Shown here: positions 33,713 to 41,763 of the stretch, piece after piece | How the letters are laid out: each line of letters opens with the position of its first letter | How positions within the stretch are numbered: position 1 is the stretch's first letter | DNA from: an uncultured bacterium | GTDB taxonomy: Bacteria > Pseudomonadota > Alphaproteobacteria > Rhodospirillales > Rhodospirillaceae | Assembly (NCBI GenBank): GCA_903888485.1 | Contig: CAISTS010000082.1 | Coordinates: 1-46,991 of the forward strand | Length of the DNA: 46,991 bases | Reading direction: 5' to 3' | Notes under the pieces: model-generated | What the model was told of the DNA's origin: nothing | What the model saw: the letters and a program-made list of their open reading frames with translations, nothing else | The model's database searches: none | Translations under genes and position numbers: made by a program

Positions 33713-35998
33713 ATGACCAACGCACTGACAGACTTGGCGCCCATCGCCCAGCAAATCTGGGACATGAAGTACCGCTTCAAGACCGCGGACGGCGCGCCCG
33801 TGGATGCGAGCGTCGCCGACACTTGGACACGAGTGGCCAAAGCACTTGCCGCGCCGGAGCGTGATCCGACGGCCTGGGCGGCGCGCTTCCAAGCCGCCAT
33901 GGAAGATTTCCGCTTCCTGCCGGCCGGCCGCATCCTCGCCGGCGCGGGTACGGGGCGCACCGTGACGCTGCACAACTGCTTCGTCATGGGCACCATCGGC
34001 GACGATATGGGTTCGATCTTCGCGCACTTGCGCGAGGCCGCGCTGACCATGCAGCAGGGCGGCGGCATCGGTTACGACTTCTCGACCCTGCGGCCCAAAG
34101 GCGCGCCGGTCAAAGGCGTGGGCGCCGACGCTTCGGGTCCGCTCTCGTTCATGGATGTCTGGGATTCCATGTGCCGCACCATCATGAGCGCGGGCTCGCG
34201 CCGCGGCGCGATGATGGCGACGCTGCGCTGCGACCATCCCGACATCGAAGAATTCATCGCCGCCAAGCAGACCCCTGGCCGGCTGACCATGTTCAACGTC
34301 TCGGTGCTGGCGACCGACGCCTTCATGGCGGCGGTCAAGAACGACCAGGATTGGGATCTTAAGTTCGGCGGCAAAGTCACGCGCACCGTCAAGGCGCGCG
34401 CGCTCTGGGACAAGATCATGCGCGCGACCTACGAATACGCCGAGCCAGGCGTGATCTTCATCGACCGCATCAACGCGCGGAACAACCTCTCCTACTGCGA
34501 GACCATCGCCGCGACGAACCCTTGCGGCGAGCAGCCGCTGCCGCCCTATGGCACCTGCCTGCTGGGTTCGATCAATCTAGCGCGCCTGGTGAAGGCGCCG
34601 TTCACGAACGAAGCGCAACTCGACCTGCGGGCGCTCGCCGATCTCGTCACCACTGCCGTGCGTATGATGGACAACGTCGTGGACGTTTCGCAGTACCCGG
34701 TCGAAGCCCAGCGGCGCGAGGCCGAACAGAAGCGCCGCATCGGGCTTGGCATCACCGGTCTCGCCGACGCTCTCATCATGTGCGGTCTGCGGTACGGCAG
34801 TCCGGAAGCCGTGGCCATCACGCGTACCTGGATGACCGCCTTCCGCGACGCTGCTTACGGCGCCTCCATCGATCTGGCCAAGGAAAAAGGGCCCTTCCCG
34901 CTGTTCGAGCGCGAGAAGTATCTTGCCGGCGAGACCATCCGCTCCCTGCCGCAAAATCTACGTAACGGTATCGCCAAGCACGGCATCCGCAATGCCCTCG
35001 TCACCTCGATCGCGCCGACGGGCACCATCTCGCTGTTGGCCGGCAACGTCTCCTCGGGCCTTGAGCCGGTGTTCAGCTTCAACACCACGCGCCACGTGAC
35101 GCAGCGCGACGGCACTAAGCGCGCCGAAGAGGTTTCGGATTACGCCTATCGCCTGTTCAAGGAACTGAAGGGCGAGTACACGCCCTTGCCCGATTATTTT
35201 GTCGACGCGCAGGGCCTTATGCCCGGCGATCACCTGGTGATGCAGGCGGCGGCGCAAGATTACATCGACAGCTCGATCTCCAAGACCATCAATGTTCCCG
35301 AGGATTTTGCCTTCACGCCTTTCGCCGATGTCTACATGCAAGCCTATGACATGGGCTGCAAAGGCTGCACGACCTATCGCCCGAGCCCCGTGCGCGGCGC
35401 GGTGCTGGAAGTGAAGCGGGACAAGAAGTCCGCGACGGACGAAGCGCCAATGGATCGGCCCGAGATGCTGCCGGGCCTGACCTACAAGCTGCGCTGGCCC
35501 GAGAGCGACCACGCCATTTACATCACCGTCAACGACATCATGGCCGATGAAGGCAAAGGCCGGCAGGCGCGCCGCCCCTTCGAGGTGTTCATCAACTCCA
35601 AGAACATGGAGCACTACGCCTGGACGGTTGCGTTGACCCGCATGATCTCGGCGGTGTTCCGTCGCGGCGGCGATGTCGGCTTCGTTGTCGAGGAATTGAA
35701 GGCAGTGTTCGATCCGCGCGGCGGTCAATGGATGAACGGGCGCTACGTACCCTCGCTGCTTGCCGCCATCGGCGACGTCATCGAGCAGCACATGGTCGCC
35801 ATCGGCTTCCTCGCCGCCCCGACCGCACGCACCGCCGACGGCGGCAAAGTCGTCAGCATCAAGGGCGGCCCCGCGGCCGGAACTGCAAACACACGCGACA
35901 AGCGGCTGCGCGCGTGCCCGAAGTGCGGCACCTATGCGCTGGTACGCCAGGAAGGCTGCGATAGCTGCACAAGCTGCGGCTACTCAAAGTGCAGCTGA
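33713..35998 (+). CDS. nrdJ: Adenosylcobalamin-dependent ribonucleoside-diphosphate reductase (class II)
   Basis: 761 residues. It reduces ribonucleotides to deoxyribonucleotides using an AdoCbl-derived radical. The GRILAGAGTG/NCFVMG region, QQGGGIGYDFSTLRP, the NPCGEQPLPPYGTCLLGSINL block and SIAPTGTISLLAGNVSSG are class II RNR hallmarks. Cys-rich CPKCGTY...CDSCTSCGYSKC at the C-terminus supplies the zinc/redox tail. The ATG at 33713 gives the standard start; a TTG 45 nt earlier is not supported. No cobalamin riboswitch is visible upstream. Two perfect DnaA boxes lie just after its stop. Confidence 0.95.
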   Translation: MTNALTDLAPIAQQIWDMKYRFKTADGAPVDASVADTWTRVAKALAAPERDPTAWAARFQAAMEDFRFLPAGRILAGAGTGRTVTLHNCFVMGTIGDDMGSIFAHLREAALTMQQGGGIGYDFSTLRPKGAPVKGVGADASGPLSFMDVWDSMCRTIMSAGSRRGAMMATLRCDHPDIEEFIAAKQTPGRLTMFNVSVLATDAFMAAVKNDQDWDLKFGGKVTRTVKARALWDKIMRATYEYAEPGVIFIDRINARNNLSYCETIAATNPCGEQPLPPYGTCLLGSINLARLVKAPFTNEAQLDLRALADLVTTAVRMMDNVVDVSQYPVEAQRREAEQKRRIGLGITGLADALIMCGLRYGSPEAVAITRTWMTAFRDAAYGASIDLAKEKGPFPLFEREKYLAGETIRSLPQNLRNGIAKHGIRNALVTSIAPTGTISLLAGNVSSGLEPVFSFNTTRHVTQRDGTKRAEEVSDYAYRLFKELKGEYTPLPDYFVDAQGLMPGDHLVMQAAAQDYIDSSISKTINVPEDFAFTPFADVYMQAYDMGCKGCTTYRPSPVRGAVLEVKRDKKSATDEAPMDRPEMLPGLTYKLRWPESDHAIYITVNDIMADEGKGRQARRPFEVFINSKNMEHYAWTVALTRMISAVFRRGGDVGFVVEELKAVFDPRGGQWMNGRYVPSLLAAIGDVIEQHMVAIGFLAAPTARTADGGKVVSIKGGPAAGTANTRDKRLRACPKCGTYALVRQEGCDSCTSCGYSKCS

Positions 35999-36026
35999 TT
36001 CACCGCCGGAGTCGGTGGGATCGGGT

Positions 36027-36046
36027 TTATCCACAACTTATCCACA
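36027..36046 (+). promoter_or_regulatory. Two tandem perfect DnaA boxes
   Basis: TTATCCACA occurs at 36027-36035 and 36038-36046, same orientation, 11-bp period (one helical turn). A near match in opposite orientation, TGTGGATAT, is at 36123-36131, and the DNA between is AT-rich for this genome. The cluster lies between nrdJ and the CHAD gene. It could be a DnaA-regulated promoter, a DnaA titration site, or part of a replication origin. Confidence 0.6.
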
Positions 36047-36185
36047 GGATTACTGACATCTCATTGTCATAAATCCTTCATTTCACCCGGCTTTTTTGTT
36101 GCGAAAATGCGCATGCGGGAGCTGTGGATATTTGCCACAGTCCCTTTGCACATTTGCGTTTTCGTTGGGGGCTGAGAGCACACCG

Positions 36186-37238
36186 ATGGCGCGCTTGACC
36201 GCAGAGACAGGACATACGCGCACCATGCCCGCTGCCATTCGTGCAGGTAAGAAGCAGCCGCGCGGCAAGTCCCGCGCCCTCACGCGCGCCGCGAAAAAGC
36301 GCGCCGCGAAGACAAAGGTGCCGGTGTGGAGCAGGTCCATGCCCATCGTCCTCAAAGAGGGCGCGATGATGGACGACGTCATCGCCGTGGTGGTGGCCGC
36401 CAGCCGGACGCATTGGCAAAAGAACGTCGCTGCCGCCATCGCCGGCCTGCCGGAGGGCTTGCACCAGGTGCGCGTTTCGCTGCGCCGTCTGCGCTCGGGT
36501 CTCGCCGCCTTCAAGGACTTCATTCCGCCCACGCAGCGCACCCAACTCAATCAGGAAGCCAAATGGCTGCTGTCGCAGCTGGGCCCTGTGCGCGATCTCG
36601 ATGTTTTCGTCCAGGATCTGGCGGCGCCGCTGTCGGGCCGCCTCGCAGACGACGCCGATCTCGTTCAGCTCATGCGCGCCGCGCGCGAGGCTCAGGGCAC
36701 AGCGCACGGCGAAGCCGCCAAGGCGCTGCAGAGCGCGCGGGCGCGGCGTTTAGGCACGCGACTTGAAGCCTGGGTCAGCGGCCGGGGCTGGCGGTCGGGC
36801 GATGCCGAGCACAACGGCAAGACCACGCCGGCCGATGATTTTGCGCGCCGCTTCCTCAATCGGCGCCTGCGCAAGATGCGCGAGAAATACGACGATGTCG
36901 AAAAGCTGTCGGTGGACGAACGCCACGAGCTGCGCATCGCCGTGAAGAAGGTGCGCTATGCCATCGAATTCTTCCACGACCTTCTGCCCGCCAAGCGCGT
37001 GCATCGCTTGTCTGGAATCCTGAAAGAGCTGCAGGACAACCTCGGCCACCTCAACGACATCGATGTCGCCGAGCGCACCATCGGTACGCTGGTCAACGGC
37101 GCCGGCAGCGGTGCTGCGCGCCGTCAGATCAGCGCGGGCGGGAATACCGTCGGCGCCTGGCACAAAAAGGCCGCGAACGACGCCGAGCCGGAGCTGTTCA
37201 AACTCTGGCGGAAATTGAAAAAGGCGCCTTCCCTTTAG
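36186..37238 (+). CDS. CHAD domain protein
   Basis: 350 residues from the chosen ATG (GAGAG 7 nt upstream); other in-frame starts are at 36096 (TTG) and 36225. A Lys/Arg-rich N-terminus precedes the CHAD helical domain. It has two His/Arg/Lys signature segments: HQVRVSLRRLRSGLAAFKDF near the start and HELRIAVKKVRYAIEFFHDLL in the second half, plus GPVRDLDVF and LGHLNDIDVA. CHAD domains bind inorganic polyphosphate. No CYTH domain is fused or adjacent. It ends inside a terminator hairpin. Confidence 0.88.
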   Translation: MARLTAETGHTRTMPAAIRAGKKQPRGKSRALTRAAKKRAAKTKVPVWSRSMPIVLKEGAMMDDVIAVVVAASRTHWQKNVAAAIAGLPEGLHQVRVSLRRLRSGLAAFKDFIPPTQRTQLNQEAKWLLSQLGPVRDLDVFVQDLAAPLSGRLADDADLVQLMRAAREAQGTAHGEAAKALQSARARRLGTRLEAWVSGRGWRSGDAEHNGKTTPADDFARRFLNRRLRKMREKYDDVEKLSVDERHELRIAVKKVRYAIEFFHDLLPAKRVHRLSGILKELQDNLGHLNDIDVAERTIGTLVNGAGSGAARRQISAGGNTVGAWHKKAANDAEPELFKLWRKLKKAPSL

Positions 37239-37250
37239 AAAGCGCCTTTT
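37219..37250. terminator. Bidirectional intrinsic terminator between the CHAD and OMP genes
   Basis: AAAAGGCGC (37219-37227) pairs with GCGCCTTTT (37242-37250). U-tracts follow on both strands (TTTTCC on plus, TTTTTC on minus), so it serves both convergent genes. It overlaps the last codons of the CHAD gene. A second stem, ACGCCGG (37256-37262) with CCGGCGT (37275-37281), lies next to it. Confidence 0.75.
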
Positions 37251-37293
37251 CCAACACGCCGGTGGAGGGGGAGGCCGGCGTTTAAACTCAACG

Positions 37294-38025
37294 TCAGAAT
37301 TTCAGTCTTACACCGGCACTCAAGGTATGCGCGGCGTAGTGGCGGTTGAAGTCGAAGGCCACGAAAGCGCCGCGGCCCGGCACGTTCATGCGCGCCGTCG
37401 AGCTGTAGGTGTAGCCGAACATCAGGTCTGTGCTGCCGAGGCCGTAACTCACGCCGAAGGTGCCGCGATAGCCGAAGACCGTGTCCGACGTGTTCAAGAT
37501 GGCGTGGCGGCTGACGGTGCCGTTGTTCATGGTCGCGCGCGTGCCGACGTCAATATCGACGTTGACCAGGCCAACGCCGAGACCGGCATAGGGTCTGAGT
37601 GGGCCTTGCACCGGTAGGTCGTAGAGCAGCATGCCAAAGCCGCTGAGCATCGCCGCGCGGCCGTCGACATCGGGCGAAAGGCACGGGCTGGACGGCACGG
37701 TGCCGCAGGGAACGGCGAGCTGCACGTTCTCCTGGAACCGGCCGGATAGGGAGTTGCGTCCATAGCCCAGCTCAAGCTCGGTACGCAGACCGTTGCCGAA
37801 GCTATAGCCGAGTGCGCCGTTCACACCCCAGCCCGCCGCAGGGTTGAGGCTAAGGTTGGCAATAGCGGCATCCGCAAAGTCCATGTCCTGCAGCAATGAT
37901 CCGCCAAGGCGCAGGGTGCCATAAAGTCCGGCGTCGTCCTCAGCGGCCAGGGCCGGGGCGCTCGATACGGCGCCCGCCAGCGCAAGTGCTGCGGATAGTC
38001 CAAGGAATGAGTTCATACGTGACAT
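37294..38025 (-). CDS. Outer membrane beta-barrel protein
   Basis: 243 residues. A signal peptide (about residues 1-28, cleavage near PALA-AED) precedes alternating beta strands with Gly/aromatic turns such as GWGVNGALGYSFGNGLRTELELGYG and PLRPYAGLGVGLVNVD. The C-terminus LSAGVRLKF ends in Phe, the usual Bam recognition signal. This fits the Omp25/Omp31-OmpW-like eight-stranded class found widely in alphaproteobacteria. The two Cys in CGTVPSSPC probably form a loop disulfide. It is the next gene downstream of the Lrp-type regulator. Confidence 0.82.
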   Translation of the reverse strand: MSRMNSFLGLSAALALAGAVSSAPALAAEDDAGLYGTLRLGGSLLQDMDFADAAIANLSLNPAAGWGVNGALGYSFGNGLRTELELGYGRNSLSGRFQENVQLAVPCGTVPSSPCLSPDVDGRAAMLSGFGMLLYDLPVQGPLRPYAGLGVGLVNVDIDVGTRATMNNGTVSRHAILNTSDTVFGYRGTFGVSYGLGSTDLMFGYTYSSTARMNVPGRGAFVAFDFNRHYAAHTLSAGVRLKF

Positions 38026-38086
38026 AACGCTCTCGCGGGGTTTTGTTGGCCGCGAAACTTCTAGCGCTCTGCGCGCGCTTTTCCCT

Positions 38087-38102
38087 AGATACAAATCTGT
38101 AT
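38087..38102. promoter_or_regulatory. AT-rich dyad upstream of the OMP gene (possible operator)
   Basis: ATACA (38089-38093) and TGTAT (38098-38102) form an inverted repeat inside AGATACAAATCTGTAT, 62 nt upstream of the OMP start. It shares AGATA and ATCTGT with a dyad upstream of the Lrp-type gene. Confidence 0.35.
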
Positions 38103-38106
38103 AGCG

Positions 38107-38141
38107 CGCACTCCGGCGCGCCTCGCGCGCGCCGGAGTGCG
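38107..38141. repeat. 15-bp GC-rich hairpin between the Lrp-type and OMP genes
   Basis: A perfect 15-bp stem (38107-38121 with 38127-38141, arms containing GCACTCCGGCGCGC) with a 5-nt loop. It begins 21 nt past the regulator's stop. No U-tract follows on either strand, so it may be a degenerate terminator or an RNA-stability hairpin. Confidence 0.6.
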
Positions 38142-38161
38142 GCCCTGATTTCGCCACGATG

Positions 38162-38644
38162 TTAGGTTGTCGGAACCTGCATCTGCGCGGAAGGCTCGAG
38201 CGGCAGGGCTGTGGTGTACTTGATCTCTTCCATCACGAAGGTCGAGCTGACGTCCGAGAGCGAGACGCGCTTGATCAAGCGCTTGTAGAAGGCGTCGTAG
38301 GCGTCCATGTCCTTGACCACTACGCGTAAGAGGTAGTCGATGTCGCCGGCCATGCGCCAGATGGCGGTGATCTCGTTCATCTCCTTCACCGCGCGCGCGA
38401 ACTTCTGCAGCCAGACATCGTCGTGCTGATTGGTGCGGATGATGACGAAGACCGTGAGACCCAGGTTCAGGCGCTTGGCGTCGAGCAGGGCTACGCGCGC
38501 CTTGATGACGCCTGCCTGCTCCATCTTCTGGATGCGCTTCCAGCACGGCGTCTGCGACAGGCCTACCTTCGTGGCGATCTCGGCGATCGAAAGGCCAGCG
38601 TTGCTCTGCAGAAGGGCGAGGATTTTGCGGTCGATGGGATCCAT
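38162..38644 (-). CDS. Lrp/AsnC family transcriptional regulator
   Basis: 160 residues. N-terminal helix-turn-helix (residues 3-50: DRKILALLQSNAGLSIAEIATKVGLSQ...) and a C-terminal RAM/ligand-binding domain with AIWRMAGDIDYLLRVVVKDMDAYDAFYKRL, where Gly-Asp-x-Asp-Tyr is the family's effector region. The start ATG has GGAG about 9 nt upstream; the longer frame is unsupported. Such proteins sense amino acids and act as dimers to octamers. It is divergent from cysE and upstream of an OMP gene; both neighbours are plausible targets. Confidence 0.92.
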   Translation of the reverse strand: MDPIDRKILALLQSNAGLSIAEIATKVGLSQTPCWKRIQKMEQAGVIKARVALLDAKRLNLGLTVFVIIRTNQHDDVWLQKFARAVKEMNEITAIWRMAGDIDYLLRVVVKDMDAYDAFYKRLIKRVSLSDVSSTFVMEEIKYTTALPLEPSAQMQVPTT

Positions 38645-38960
38645 GGGGCGTTTCTCCGGGTCGGGAACGGGTGCACATAGGCCAAGGCGGCGGACATCGC
38701 CACGGCGCCAGCCGCCGATTGGCGTGACGACATCCCGAGTCGGAAATAAGTTCTGCCTCACCCGGGCACAGATAGAATAATAATCTGTTTGTGGCTCGCC
38801 CAGCGCCTGTTGGAAGATTTTTATTTCCCAGCTTTGCAGCACCGATGCTATAGGGCATGGGACTCGATTTACGCCCGCGCGCACCTTAGATCGGGGTCCC
38901 TCGCCGGACCGCCTTCCGTAAGGTCCTTAAGCAGCGCGGCTTTTTGTTGGAGTGACGTCA
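38645..38960. promoter_or_regulatory. 316-nt lrp-cysE intergenic region with a dyad, a weak promoter and a structured cysE leader
   Basis: No gene is seen. ACAGAT (38768-38773) and ATCTGT (38783-38788) form a dyad around an AT-rich 9-nt spacer, a plausible Lrp-type operator. TTCCCA (38825) and TATAGG (38849-38854) with 18-nt spacing may be the cysE promoter, leaving a ~100-nt leader. In the leader GGTCC (38895-38899), GGACC (38906-38910) and GGTCC (38922-38926) can form two mutually exclusive hairpins, followed by AAGC-GCTT and TTTTT just before the cysE ribosome-binding site. Confidence 0.4.
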
Positions 38961-39740
38961 ATGTCACCGGATACTTCGCAGGATGCGGCGCCCCCGCGCG
39001 CCGAGACCACGCGTCCTGATTCCTTTCGCGCCACTCTTGAATCCATCAAAGCCCGCGACCCCGCGGCGCGTTCCCTTCTGGAAGTCGCGCTGCTGTACCC
39101 CGGCCTGCGCGCGCTGTTCTTCCACCGCATCGCCCACGCGCTGTGGAGTAGCGGCCTGCTGTTCCTCGGCCGTCTCGTCTCGGAGATCGGCCGCTGGCTG
39201 TCCGGCATCGAGATCCATCCGGGCGCGCAGATCGGCAAGCGCCTGTTCATCGACCACGGCACCGGCGTGGTCATCGGCGAGACCGCGATCATCGGCGATG
39301 ACGTGACCCTGTACCACGGCGTTACCTTGGGCGGCATCGCGCCCGGTAGCCTGCCGCAGGGCCGCCGCCACCCCATCATCGAGGACAACGTCATCATCGG
39401 CGCCGGCGCGCAAGTGCTGGGCGGCATCACGGTTGCAAAAGGCGCACGCGTCGGCGCCAACGCCGTGGTGGTCAAGGATGTGCCCTCGGGCGTCACCGTT
39501 GTCGGCATCCCGGCGCAGGTGGTAACCGGACGCGCCGTGCCCAAGGCCGACTTCGTGCCTTACGGCTCGCCTTGCGACGACCTGACAGACCCGACGCAGC
39601 GCGCGCTCTGCGGCTTGCTCAATGAGGTCAGTGCGCTCCGCCGGCGTATCACCGAGCTGGAGGCGAGCCAGACCGACAGCGAGGCCACGGCCCGCCAATG
39701 GCAAGGCAGCACAGCCCACCGCGCCCGCGCCGAAAGCTAA
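38961..39740 (+). CDS. cysE: Serine O-acetyltransferase
   Basis: 259 residues. It makes O-acetylserine for cysteine synthesis. The N-terminal helical domain includes [30 protein letters not shown]. The left-handed beta-helix of hexapeptide repeats holds [43 protein letters not shown], with catalytic His/Asp residues. About 70 C-terminal residues form a likely coiled coil. The start at 38961 is chosen because GGAG (38949-38952) lies 8 nt upstream; the GTG at 38952 overlaps that site. It ends at a strong terminator. Confidence 0.95.
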   Translation: MSPDTSQDAAPPRAETTRPDSFRATLESIKARDPAARSLLEVALLYPGLRALFFHRIAHALWSSGLLFLGRLVSEIGRWLSGIEIHPGAQIGKRLFIDHGTGVVIGETAIIGDDVTLYHGVTLGGIAPGSLPQGRRHPIIEDNVIIGAGAQVLGGITVAKGARVGANAVVVKDVPSGVTVVGIPAQVVTGRAVPKADFVPYGSPCDDLTDPTQRALCGLLNEVSALRRRITELEASQTDSEATARQWQGSTAHRARAES

Positions 39741-39758
39741 ACCTGCCTCATTTCCCAC

Positions 39759-39789
39759 AACCGCCGTCCTCTGGGCCGGCGGTTTTTTA
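39759..39789 (+). terminator. Intrinsic terminator of cysE
   Basis: AACCGCCG (39759-39766) pairs with CGGCGGTT (39777-39784) over a 10-nt loop, with TTTTTT at 39783-39788. Confidence 0.88.
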
Positions 39790-39942
39790 TTCTCCCCACT
39801 TCATTTTTCCGAGATGGACCCGCGAGCGCACTAGGCAGCGCACGCCGCGCCTTTCATAGTGCCGGTGACATCGGGGTTGCTTGCTGGGATCGGCCGCTTA
39901 TCTCCCGGCTGGAACTCTTCACCTGCTTTGGAGCGCCTGGCC

Positions 39943-41763
39943 ATGGATATGCTGACGCAAGCGGCGGTGTTCTTCGCCGCCGCCGTAATCGTGGTGCCGA
40001 TCTTCCGCAAGCTTGGTCTCGGCGCGGTGCTGGGCTACCTCGCCGCCGGCGCGCTGATCGGACCCTTCGGCCTCAAGCTCATCAACGACGCCCCGGCCAT
40101 CATGCACTTCGCCGAGTTCGGCGTGGTGCTGCTGCTGTTCATCATCGGCCTCGAACTGCAGCCGGCGCGTCTGTGGACCTTCCGCAACACCGTCTTTGGC
40201 CTCGGCGGAGCGCAGGTGCTGATTTCGGGCCTCATCCTCGGCGGCATTGCCTTTGCGCTCGGCTTCGGCACCGCTGCGGCCGTCGTGATCGGGCTCAGCC
40301 TTGCACTGTCATCGACGGCCTTTGTGCTGCAGACGTTGGCCGAGCGCGGCGAACTCAAGGACCGCCACGGTCGCGTCGCCTTCGCCATCCTCCTGTTCCA
40401 GGACATCGCCGCCATCCCGCTGCTCGCCGTGGTGCCGCTGCTCGGCGCTGGCGCCGCGGTCGCGAGCGGTGCTTCGGTGCCGTTGACCCTCTTGAAGGTC
40501 GGCGGCGCGCTCGCCGTCGTCGTGGTCGGCGGCAACTACCTGCTGCGGCCTTTACTCCGCGCCGTCGCGGCAACACGTACGCCCGAGCTGTTCACCGCCT
40601 CGGCCCTCTTGATCGTCAGCGGCACCGCACTCCTCATGAACGCCATCGGCATCTCCATGGCGCTGGGCGCATTTCTGGCCGGCATGCTGCTGGCCAATTC
40701 CGAATACCGCCACCAACTCGAAGCCGACATCGAGCCCTTCAAGGGCCTTTTGCTCGGGCTGTTCTTCATTTCCGTCGGCATGGCCCTGAATTTGGGCCTC
40801 TTGCGCGAGTCCGCCGGCGCTGTCGGCCTGATGGTCGCCGGCCTGATCGTGGTCAAAGTCGTCGTGGTTTACGGCCTTGGGCGGCTGTGGGGCCTCAATC
40901 ACGCCTCTGCGCGCAGCCTTGCCATGGCGATCCCACAGGGCGGCGAATTCGCCTTCGTGATCTTCACCGCGGCCGTTGCCGCGGGTGTGATGACGCAGGA
41001 CACCCAGGAACGCCTGGTGCTGGTGGTCAGCTTGTCCATGGCGGCGACGCCCGCGCTGCAGCTCGCACGTGACTGGATGACGCGCGGCTTCGTGCCGGAG
41101 GTGGCCGAGGCCTATAACGTCGCGCCGCCGGAGGAAAGCCAGGTGGTCATCGCGGGCTTTGGACGCTTCGGCCAGATCGTCGGGCGTATTCTCGCCGCGC
41201 GGCGCATTCCCTTCGTGGCGCTTGACAGCAGCGCGGAGCAGGTCGACTTCGTGCGCAAATTCGGCGGCGAGATCTACTACGGCGATGCTTCGCGGCTCGA
41301 GCTGCTGCGCGCCGCCAAGGCGGATACGGCGAAAGTCTTCGTGCTTGCCATCGACGATGTAGAAGCGTCCTTGCGCACCGCCGAAACGGTGGTGACGCAC
41401 TTCCCGCATCTAAAAATCTATGCCCGCGCCCGCAACCGCCAGCACGCACACCAACTCATGGATCTCGGCGTGACCATGCTTCAGCGCGAAACCTTCTTGT
41501 CATCGCTTGATCTCGCGCGCGAAGTGCTGCTTGGGATCGGCTTTGGGCCGATCGAGGCGTCGCGCACTGTTGCGACCTTCCGCGACCACGACCAACGCCG
41601 CCTCTACGAGCACTACACGCACTACACCGACGAAGAGAAGATGCGCAGCCTCGCCAAAGCTTCGGCCAAGGAACTCGAAGACTTGTTCGCGCGCGATGCC
41701 GCGGAGGCCGTGGGCGACGAAGCCGTGGTCGGCACGCCCCAGCGCAAACAGCAGGCCGCTTAG
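39943..41763 (+). CDS. Monovalent cation:proton antiporter-2 (Kef-type K+ efflux) with TrkA-N domain
   Basis: 606 residues. About 12-13 helices form the Na+/H+ exchanger-like domain: GAVLGYLAAGALIGPFGL near the start, FGVVLLLFIIGLELQPARLW, and VAFAILLFQDIAAIPLLA with the conserved FQD. A cytosolic TrkA-N/RCK Rossmann domain follows (VVIAGFGRFGQIVGRILA, then a matching DASR motif and a C-terminal regulatory helix). This is the KefB/KefC architecture, K+ efflux gated by glutathione adducts in enterobacteria; gating here is not shown. The start at 39943 has GGAG 9 nt upstream; an in-frame GTG lies at 39859. Its stop overlaps the convergent sulfatase stop by 4 nt. Confidence 0.9.
   Translation: MDMLTQAAVFFAAAVIVVPIFRKLGLGAVLGYLAAGALIGPFGLKLINDAPAIMHFAEFGVVLLLFIIGLELQPARLWTFRNTVFGLGGAQVLISGLILGGIAFALGFGTAAAVVIGLSLALSSTAFVLQTLAERGELKDRHGRVAFAILLFQDIAAIPLLAVVPLLGAGAAVASGASVPLTLLKVGGALAVVVVGGNYLLRPLLRAVAATRTPELFTASALLIVSGTALLMNAIGISMALGAFLAGMLLANSEYRHQLEADIEPFKGLLLGLFFISVGMALNLGLLRESAGAVGLMVAGLIVVKVVVVYGLGRLWGLNHASARSLAMAIPQGGEFAFVIFTAAVAAGVMTQDTQERLVLVVSLSMAATPALQLARDWMTRGFVPEVAEAYNVAPPEESQVVIAGFGRFGQIVGRILAARRIPFVALDSSAEQVDFVRKFGGEIYYGDASRLELLRAAKADTAKVFVLAIDDVEASLRTAETVVTHFPHLKIYARARNRQHAHQLMDLGVTMLQRETFLSSLDLAREVLLGIGFGPIEASRTVATFRDHDQRRLYEHYTHYTDEEKMRSLAKASAKELEDLFARDAAEAVGDEAVVGTPQRKQQAA

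Noticed and set aside
36000..36185. Confident call of oriC
   Set aside because: Only two perfect boxes plus one near match are seen, and skew cannot be assessed from one window; kept as a finding, not an origin feature.
38107..38141. Intrinsic terminator of the Lrp-type gene
   Set aside because: The stem is excellent but neither strand has a U-tract after it, so it is listed as a hairpin repeat instead.
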